From: Trebouxia sp. TZW2008
Lineage: Eukaryota > Chlorophyta > Trebouxiophyceae > Trebouxiales > Trebouxiaceae
Assembly: GCA_002118135.1 (NCBI GenBank)
Contig: BDIU01000130.1
Span: 19,640 to 83,639 of the forward strand
Direction: 5' to 3'
DNA: 64,000 nt
Under the pieces are notes generated by a model. That model had not been told where the DNA came from and made no database searches. It saw nothing but the letters and a program-made list of their open reading frames with translations. The position numbers were made by a program, and so were the translations under genes. Positions 57,701 through 64,000 of the stretch are shown piece by piece; the stretch's first letter is position 1, and every line of letters begins with the position of its first letter.

Positions 57701-59158
57701 AATCGCATACAGCTCTCCAAGGCGACCGCTCAGCTGCTTGTGCGACAGGCGCCCGACCTGCGGAAGTGTGTGACCCGCCGCTCAGGACAGCAGGCCATCA
57801 AGGGCAAGGGCTTCATGAGGACCTACTGGCTGCACACTCGACCGGTGAGCTTTGCATCTGAATGCCAGCGTGCATGTGTGCAGTGCATATCACAGCCATG
57901 CAGGTCCTGTCTGCTTGCAAGCCAAACAGCAAGCCAGTGTGTCAAATCAGTCGATTGACAAATCTGTGACACCACATAGCGTCTTTGAATGTCTGGCTTA
58001 TTGCAACTTGCAAGCTGATGCTGATGATGACTGCTTGCAGCAGCTAGACAGAGAGAGTGTCTGTCCTGTCACTGGTATGCATTGCAACATGAAACAAACC
58101 TGCTATTTTCTGCTTGCACTCACAGAGGCTTCGTCATAACCCCTCACAAGTAGGCTCATCTTTTCTGAGAATTGCTGCTTTTGTTGCTGCAGGTAGAGGA
58201 TGATGCGTATAGCATGGGCACAATGGCCACAGGGTCACGCTGTGCCTCTCAGGTGGTGATGCCCTAAGCTCTAGTGGCCTACATTGTCATTAGTGAATGT
58301 TGCATTGATGCTGAGCTACTTCTTCTCACTTAGGCTTCCTTTGTGACACCAAATAGCGTAGGCTCTTCTTCTCCTTCATTGCACTGATGATCTAAAGCTT
58401 CATGAACAAGCAGGCTGAACAAGCAGGCTGCCAGCCATGTGTTGCATCAGATTGGACGCTGTACGCTCTGATGGCTTGAGCCATCATCAGTACCACAACG
58501 CATACATCATGCAAAGCTTCATCTGCATTGATCTGCAAGCTGCTAGTTGTCGATGGCAAGAGCTTTTATGCTTTGGTAAATACCCCTGGCAGGTCACAAT
58601 TGCCTTTCAGCACTGCAGTCTGTACATCATTTCGCTAATGTGTCACACCATACACTGTGCCCTGCCATGATAAGCAGCAGATGCTTGCATCATGGCTGAC
58701 TTTTACCACATGCCCTGTAGCAGGGAGTACACAGGAGCTCCAGCATTGCATCTTCTGGAGTGCTGAGCACTGCGAACAGAGTGAACTCAGACTCCAGTGA
58801 TAAGCTGGCAGAAGCTGCTGCAGCGCTCAAGGATATGCAAGCTGCTTCAAATTCTGCATCCTATACAGAAAGGAATAAAGCAGGACGGGTGAGGTCAGTA
58901 GAGATCATTCCCGAATTTGCACCTGTCAGGGAAGAGAGCTCTGGGGATAAGTCAGACATGTGTAGCGCAGTCAATGACTCAGTGGACCCGAGTTCTTGGA
59001 GTTCACAAGATCTGTCTGGCACTGTGGATGCCATACAACCTGTTACAATGCTCCCTGACAGGAAAGTTGCTGAGCTCAAGCAGACAGCAAAGTCAGGTGG
59101 ACAAAGTGCGCTGAAGTCTGGCAGCAGGACAACCGCACACGTGGGATTTGTGCAATGA
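45747..59158 (+). CDS. Receptor-type guanylyl cyclase: PhnD-like ectodomain, TM helix, pseudokinase, class III cyclase
   Basis: Exons: 45747-45833, 45982-46203, 47222-47359, 47706-47801, 48981-49124, 49444-49565, 50117-50348, 50953-51245, 51607-52009, 52446-52549, 53088-53199, 53510-53662, 54326-54493, 55303-55464, 56007-56132, 56461-56601, 56888-57007, 57254-57488, 57588-57844, 58193-58252, 58724-59158. Phases close at 1269 aa. Residues 1-29 look like a signal peptide. Residues 30-330 resemble phosphonate/phosphate-type periplasmic binding proteins ([71 protein letters not shown]). A single TM helix lies at about 367-391. A kinase-like domain follows: Gly loop GEGMYG and VAVK lysine kept, but HRD reads HQE, the following Asn is Lys and DFG is DFQ, so it is probably inactive. 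The cyclase domain (902-1105) keeps both metal Asp ([15 protein letters not shown]) and the Asn-Arg pair (NVASRM). Guanine-type Glu966 and Cys1039 predict GTP as substrate. Ligand unknown. The 145-codon last exon is Ser-rich and probably disordered. Confidence 0.92.
46550..47221 (+). repeat. Five copies of cyclase exon 3 5' edge with acceptors
   Basis: Copies start near 46556, 46694, 46834, 46975 and 47126, at about 140-bp spacing, each with a TTGCAG acceptor followed by AGCAGGATA-type sequence. The functional exon begins at 47222. The first two have in-frame stops and the third a frameshift. The fourth is open and near-identical through the residues VALAN. The fifth is truncated. None copies the second half of the exon ([14 protein letters not shown]). 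Confidence 0.95.
50385..50525 (+). repeat. Copy of cyclase exon 7 3' edge
   Basis: About 135 bp repeat 50223-50357, including ACACGTATGACA-like and CAGAGGGCTGCCTTGTCCTG segments and the following GTGAGTGTG donor. Confidence 0.93.
50790..50905 (+). repeat. Second copy of the transmembrane-exon 5' edge
   Basis: From an acceptor at 50801, the copy encodes [19 protein letters not shown] and then [13 protein letters not shown]. It is open and highly similar to the functional exon at 50953, which reads [19 protein letters not shown]. It diverges inside the membrane helix and lacks the kinase part, so on its own it cannot replace the exon. Confidence 0.93.
52355..53087 (+). repeat. Copies of cyclase exon 10 and 11 5' edges
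   Basis: At 52357 a GCAG acceptor plus GAGTACCAGTCAGCTG echoes exon 10 (GAGCATCAGTCTGCTG at 52446). At about 52785-52870 and 52955-53012 two degenerate copies echo exon 11 (53080-53165), sharing the TGGGCAGGTTGG/TGAGCAGGCTGG acceptor context and CAGCTGGCAGGA. The copies stop in the frame used by exon 11. Confidence 0.8.
53750..54325 (+). repeat. Copies of the pseudokinase exon 5' edge
   Basis: Degenerate copies of GCAAGCAGGTGATGCTGGACAA lie at about 53770-53830, 54040-54135 and 54176-54300. The nearest is open and reads [20 protein letters not shown], but loses similarity before the catalytic loop. The functional exon starts at 54326. Confidence 0.88.
53920..53996. repeat. Near-perfect 29-bp inverted repeat, 19-nt loop
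   Basis: Arms 53920-53948 and 53968-53996 differ at two positions when one is reverse-complemented. The element lies in an intron of the cyclase gene, so the transcript would form a strong hairpin. Confidence 0.93.
54635..54700 (+). repeat. Copy of the pseudokinase exon 3' edge with donor
   Basis: The segment TAGCAGCTGCAGAGCCCA...TTCCAGCAAGATCAGGTA repeats the exon end at 54450-54500, about 190 bp downstream. It retains a GTAAGA donor. Confidence 0.92.
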
Positions 59159-60055
59159 TTTTGCATCTTTTCTTTTGTTTTGGTCTGCTGTTGATGCTGT
59201 GTAGTCTCACTGACCTTTGTGCTATCAGAGTCACAAGTCTGCAAGCATGAACTGTCGGGTAGGGCACTGTCGGGTAGTGCACATAGTGCTTGGCGCACGG
59301 TCAACTGACTTGTATTGAGTCCTGTGCAAATTTTAGCACAAGCGCCAAGACTTCAGTGTATATCCCAATCAGATTTTTTCTTCAATGAAATGAGGGTATA
59401 TGCAAGATAGCGTGGGGTCAGCCAAGTGAAGAAAGTTGATTGACACACTTTGACAGTATCTAAGCCTTCACAATTCAAGTTGTTGCAGTGCTGACTTGGG
59501 AACACCATAATCTACAAGAGCTGGACTAAAACCTGATTCAATACTGTAGTATAGCCTGAGCCTCTTCTTCAGCTTTGCAGCCCATCAGAGAAGTCCATAC
59601 GCGTTTCAAAGGCCACATTCCTTTATGCTCAGGCGTGTCACAGCCAATGTAACTGACAAGTCTTTGGGAAGATCCTGAGCAGCAACGTATATCATCCATT
59701 GCAGCACTAACACAGCTGCAGATTTGGCATCATGTTGCTGGGAGGCTTCAAAGGGGGGCAGAAAGCAACAGCCTGGCCATTGCACAAATGTTTGCTGAAA
59801 TACACCTTGCTTCTGAACCACACAGAGCTATCTAAACCACAATCAGTGCATAGCGCATTCAGTGCTATGAGTTCCTTGCAGCACATGATTCATTTGGCTC
59901 TTTGACTGCCGAAACTTGCAAAGAAGAATCTTTCCATGAAGTGTAGCCTCATGCGTCAGGGCCGCATGCATTTCATTTTTTTGAGCACTTTGCTCATGAC
60001 CACAGCCACAGCTGCCGATGAGAATAAAAAATGCCAATTCTTGGCCAATTTGCCA
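59159..60055. other. Spacer between convergent cyclase and E2F genes
   Basis: The region holds two 3' UTRs. A TGTAA at about 59645 could be a poly(A) signal for the cyclase. I see no RNA gene or repeat. Confidence 0.45.
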
Positions 60056-63000
60056 TCAGAATAGTTGTGTATTGCCGTTCCAGGTCTGTGGCGGTGGCAT
60101 TTGCCACTGCTGCTGCATGACAGGTAGCTGCTGGCGGTTTTGCTCAGGCAGGTGACCAACCCCTGCTGAGTTGCTCAGTACCAAGCCTGAGCTGCCAACC
60201 CCCTGCTGGACCCCAACAGGGTTTTGGGCAGAACCTGCAGCCCTTGCAAATGCTTGCAAGGTGGCAGAAGCTGCCAGGATCAAGTCTGAGGCTGAGCCAG
60301 GGTGAGCATGACTGGTGTTAGCAGCCATGCCTGCTAACAAGTCAGCTGTGGCAGCAGTGGAAAGCGCAAGCTGTCTCATTGCACTTCCACTGTTTGGCAC
60401 CCCCTGCTGTTGCAAGCTGTAGATGGGCAGTCCCTGAGCTTGTTGGCGCTGCAGCATCAGGGCAGGGAGAAAGCTGGACTGAGGGTTAGAGCTGCCGCCA
60501 AAGTCAGCGCAGCTGCCAGGGACACTGTTTGGCGGTGGCACAGAGTCTGACTGGGACCCAATCCAGCCTGTGCTTGCAGGATGGAACTGGCTGCCGCTGC
60601 TGATTGGTAGCATGTGCATGGCAAACTGTGTGGGAGCCTGCTGCCTGCCTTGCAGGTTTTGGTACATGGGCACATTGAGCCTTGCAATCTCCTCGACGCC
60701 TGTTGACTGTGATGAAGGCATATTGTTGGCTGCCTCTGCACACCAGCTCTGGTCATTGCTGTGCCTGACTGACGTATGCAGCTGGTCTGCATGAGGTTGC
60801 ATATGAGCCAGTTGGGTCTGCTGGCGTCTGTCTGAGGCATGTCCAGGGATGCAGACTGCAGCGTCTTCAGGGTGCTGGCCTGGGGCAGAGCTTTGCTGTC
60901 GTGATGGGGGTCGCTGTGGTCCTAACTCCTGTGCATGGCCTGTGGAGCCTGTTTGGCCTCCGTAGCATGGGCTGGCAAATTTCATGCTGTGGCTGTCAAT
61001 GAGCATGGCGCCTGTCTGTGCAATGAGGTCCTTGCAGGGGCTGACAAGCGACACAGGGCTCTCACAGACTGTGTACGCATGCCCAATGCTGTCTCTGTGG
61101 GGCTGAGGCGGCCTTGGAGATGGGCTCTCAGAGTGCTGCACACAGAGAAATCAGGTGTGAGCTTCTGACTGCTGATATCTGTATGTGCAGGCAGTACTGA
61201 CATCAGTATGCCATGCATGTCCACATGCACAGCCAAAGCAGACAATCCCCATGCGTTTAGCCAATTGCTTTACAAGTATTGTTCATAAGAAGCCATTAGC
61301 ACACCAAATGCCAAAATTGTTATGTCACTGCACAGCCTTCACAAACCAGCACATGCACATTGCAAAGATCATAGACAACATGCATGCAGGTAACGCACAA
61401 ATACACTCAGGCATCTGAATCAAATGTCAACATGGCAGGCAATGTGTCACTGCACAGCGCACACCTGATGCCGCTGCAGCTGCTGCTCTGGTTGGCCACC
61501 TTCCGGAGTGATAGGCACAGGCGTAGGCCGGGTGCCCTGCTTGCGCGCTTCCTCTGCATCAGCTCTCTCATCCATGGCAGGTGAGGAGCTAGGCTTGACA
61601 GCCTCATGTGTATGCTGACCCTCGAGGCCTGACTCAAAGGCATAAGATGGCTGAGAGGCAGTGGCCTGAGCAGCTGTAGCCTGAGCTGTGACAGGGGGTA
61701 AGGGCTGTGAGTGGCTAGTTCTGGTGCGCTTCTGTGCGGAAGGGGGGTCCAAGACAGCAGCACTGCGCTTGAGCTTTCTGCCAGAAGTAGACTGGGTGTC
61801 ACCGTGCGTCATGCTGCTGAGAGGCTGGGTGGAGCTGGAGGTGTGGCAGGTGAGGTTAGGGTGATTGCAGCTAGAAGTGTGGCAGGGGTGATTGAGCTGG
61901 TTGCAGCTAGAGGTGTGGCAAGGGAGGTGGTGTTGGCGCAGGCTGCTGCCTGTAGCAGTGGATGAAGGGTCTTCACTGTGACCTTGAGCAGTGAGTGCAG
62001 TGAGCGAAGTAGGCAGGTCAGTCCTAGCAGGGTGAGTCTGCATGATGTGCTGCTCTGAATGGAGGCAGATGCCATCAATACCAAGCCATTGAAAGCCGGG
62101 CTTGCGCGTGGGCTTCAAGTGCACTTTGGTGATCAGGTTGAGGGAGGTGAGCACGTTGGCAATGTCATAGAGGCGCCGCACCTTCGTCTTGAGCTTGTTG
62201 CCATCATCAGGCTCATCATTGCCTGCAAAGCACAGATCACCTGAAGTTGTGCTTGCTATAGGCATGAAAAGCAGCTGGGATGCATTGAATGCAGCTCAGT
62301 GTACATGAGCAATTGATATTGGCTGTTTGGTCAGCATTGTTTCGGGAGCCAGGATCAGACTGGTTTGAAGCTAAGACAGGAATGCTTATGGGAAGGCTTT
62401 GCACAAGCACATGCACAGCTTACCTAGCAAAGTTTTGGCAGCATCCTCCAGAGCTACAACTGGTGCACCAGTTGTGCATAGAAGCATCTGGATGAACCTT
62501 TGCGCCAGCAAACCCAAGGACTTCTCCTTTCTTTCTGCCAGAACAGCAGGTAAATTTGACTGCTGTTGTTTCTGCTGACTTGCCCTTTGTGAGCCCGTGC
62601 TGGTGCCAGTTTGCTCATCTGCCTTGGGTGGTAAAGACAGATCCTGATGACGTAGTTGATCAACTGCATCCTTCAGCTGAGCTGTACCCTGCCATGTGTA
62701 CCTGCACCACATATTGCATGGCTCATGAAGTGGTTGAAGGTTGTTGTACTAGTTCGTGTCTGTGCATGCATGCCAGGACCATCAGGGTGCTGCAAGCTTG
62801 CCTGGAGCTGAACAAGCCACAAGACAGTGTGCACACCTGCATGATGCAATGCAGTATATTCCTTAAGGCGCTGTGCACAAATATGAGCTCAGAAGTGCTT
62901 GGTGTCTCACTTGTTCTTCTGCAGCCTTTGGACAAGACCAATGGCCTCAAGCACATTGACAATGTCATAAATGCGCCGGCGCTCAACATCCAGACATTGG

Positions 63001-63125
63001 GCAGCATCATCCAGTGATATGACACTGCCTTCAGCTCCAGCAAACTGCTTGAGAAATTTCTCACACAACAGCCCAAGAGACTTGTCTTTGCGGCTGTATC
63101 CTGGATTAGTATTGGCGGGTGGCAT
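60056..63125 (-). CDS. Atypical E2F transcription factor with two DNA-binding domains (E2F7/8/DEL type)
   Basis: Binds E2F sites without a DP partner; this subclass acts mainly as repressors limiting S-phase and endocycle genes. Exons 63125-62911, 62701-62424, 62222-61465 and 61135-60056 give 776 aa with closed phases. The first winged-helix domain has [26 protein letters not shown] and [17 protein letters not shown], finishing KYTWQG across the intron. The second has [28 protein letters not shown] and [17 protein letters not shown] with FQWLG. Both RRxYDI DNA-contact motifs are intact, and no DP-dimerisation or Rb-binding region is seen, as expected for the subclass. The rest is long, Q/S/P-rich and probably disordered, with a short Cys-His-Thr-Ser repeat around 61810-61940. 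An acceptor lies just before the ATG, so a 5' UTR intron is likely. Confidence 0.93.
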
Positions 63126-63876
63126 TTGTCCTGGAAGGCAATATACATTGTGCTTCAGTAAACGTCATCCAGACATGCTATAGCAAAGCTTGAGAGGCTC
63201 GATCAGAAGGTACCGGGCTGCATGCAGGCTGTGCAGGAAGTCGTTGCTGACCTCACGAATGGCAAATGCTTTCAGCTTTTATGCTTGCTGAACGTGTGAC
63301 GTTTTGTAGAACCTTGCTGCATCTCGTATCTGCACTCAAAACATTCCGCAACTCGGACCACGAGCTTGTCAGAAAAGCGCTTAAAAAGGCAGCAACAACC
63401 GTACCACCACGTTATCAGCTTTCCCCCCTTGCGAAGCTTTGTCAAAAGCTGTAATGCTTATCCTCGCTTCCCGCGTCACAACTGCGAAAGCGCTTGGCTA
63501 GCTGGGCGTCAGGTGTTGTCAGTAGGCTGATGGCGGGTTTTTCAAAATCTGCGCACGCGGTGGCCGAGACGTGCGACGGAGCAAGTGATGGACACGAGCG
63601 GCAATGTGCCCCTGCCCGACAGTCATATGGCAATTTGGGCCGCAGCAGGTGTCGCGGTATGGGAGGATCCACACAGCAATCCGTGACTTCGTCGCCACAA
63701 CAGCGCAATCAATGAATGTCAGTGCAGGTCAAATTCAAGTCAAGTCCACGCTTGCTTCACGTAGTGCTTGCTGCCAGTGCGATGGGATGCCGAATCTCGC
63801 AAGGTACACATGCAAAGTGGCGCTTCACGCCCGGCAATGCACTCAGCTGTGATCAGAGGGGAGGCAATTAGTCATC
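63126..63876. promoter_or_regulatory. Divergent promoter region, E2F gene and right-edge gene
   Basis: About 750 bp between head-to-head starts. It probably contains the first non-coding exon of the E2F gene. Open frames at 63494-63715 and 63604-63852 have no domain. GGCGGGTTTTT at 63533 is close to, but not, an E2F consensus. Confidence 0.4.
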
Positions 63877-64000
63877 ATGCCATGCAAAAGCGCTCCCAAC
63901 TTGTCAGCAGCATTTCTGTGTGACCCTGCCTTCTACATCGCCAGTGCTGAATCTGATGGCTACATAGCAAATGAGCAGCGCATAGCAGACATGGCAGCAC
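63877..64000 (+). CDS. 5' end of an unidentified gene, cut by right edge
   Basis: From ATG 63877 the frame is open to the window end (41 codons), with segments MPCKSAPNLSAAFLCDPAF and SAESDGYIANEQRIADMAA. I do not recognise it. The coding-like composition and the position head-to-head with the E2F gene support a real start, but the evidence is short. Confidence 0.42.
   Translation, partial: MPCKSAPNLSAAFLCDPAFYIASAESDGYIANEQRIADMAA

Noticed and set aside
63533..63543. E2F site upstream of the E2F gene
   Set aside because: GGCGGGTTTTT departs from the TTTSSCGC consensus.

Overview
This is a nuclear segment of a eukaryote, most likely a green alga, possibly trebouxiophyte-like. The evidence is the gene content: a plastid-type pyruvate kinase with a transit-like leader, and a receptor guanylyl cyclase with a bacterial-type solute-binding ectodomain. 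The genes are densely split by GT-AG introns with TGCAG-type acceptors, and their linkers are Q/A/S-rich. I see no operons, tRNAs, rRNAs, CRISPR arrays or insertion sequences. Gene models were built by hand from protein similarity, splice sites and codon phase. Where I give a full exon list, the phases close.

Layout: 1-5703 (-) pyruvate kinase, running off the left edge; 6416-9590 (+) Crinkler-like nuclease-kinase gene with an apparent frameshift; 10744-15976 (-) PARP with SUMO-interaction-like motifs and a UBA-like domain; 16740-17385 (+) EAPP; 18321-20149 (+) unknown organelle-targeted-type protein; 20555-23392 (-) repeat-rich, possibly membrane-anchored protein; 24238-30112 (-) ELM2/SANT-like chromatin protein; 30287-33761 (-) ARID/AT-hook/polyQ protein; 34256-34744 (-) unassigned coding pieces; 36015-44672 (+) protein with two cyclic-nucleotide-binding-like domains; 45747-59158 (+) receptor-type guanylyl cyclase (21 exons, about 1269 aa); 60056-63125 (-) atypical E2F (E2F7/8/DEL type); 63877-64000 (+) start of an unknown gene at the right edge.

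The main functional themes are cyclic-nucleotide signalling, with a CNBD protein directly upstream of a guanylyl cyclase in the same orientation, and nuclear or cell-cycle regulation (EAPP, atypical E2F, SANT, ARID, PARP). The neighbourhood is suggestive only and does not show co-regulation.

The most unusual signal is structural. In at least six genes, introns contain tandem degenerate copies of the edge of the adjacent exon together with its splice site. Copies of an exon 5' edge, with acceptor, lie upstream of that exon. Copies of a 3' edge, with donor, lie downstream. This looks like intron growth by tandem duplications spanning exon-intron junctions, leaving series of decoy or potentially alternative splice sites.
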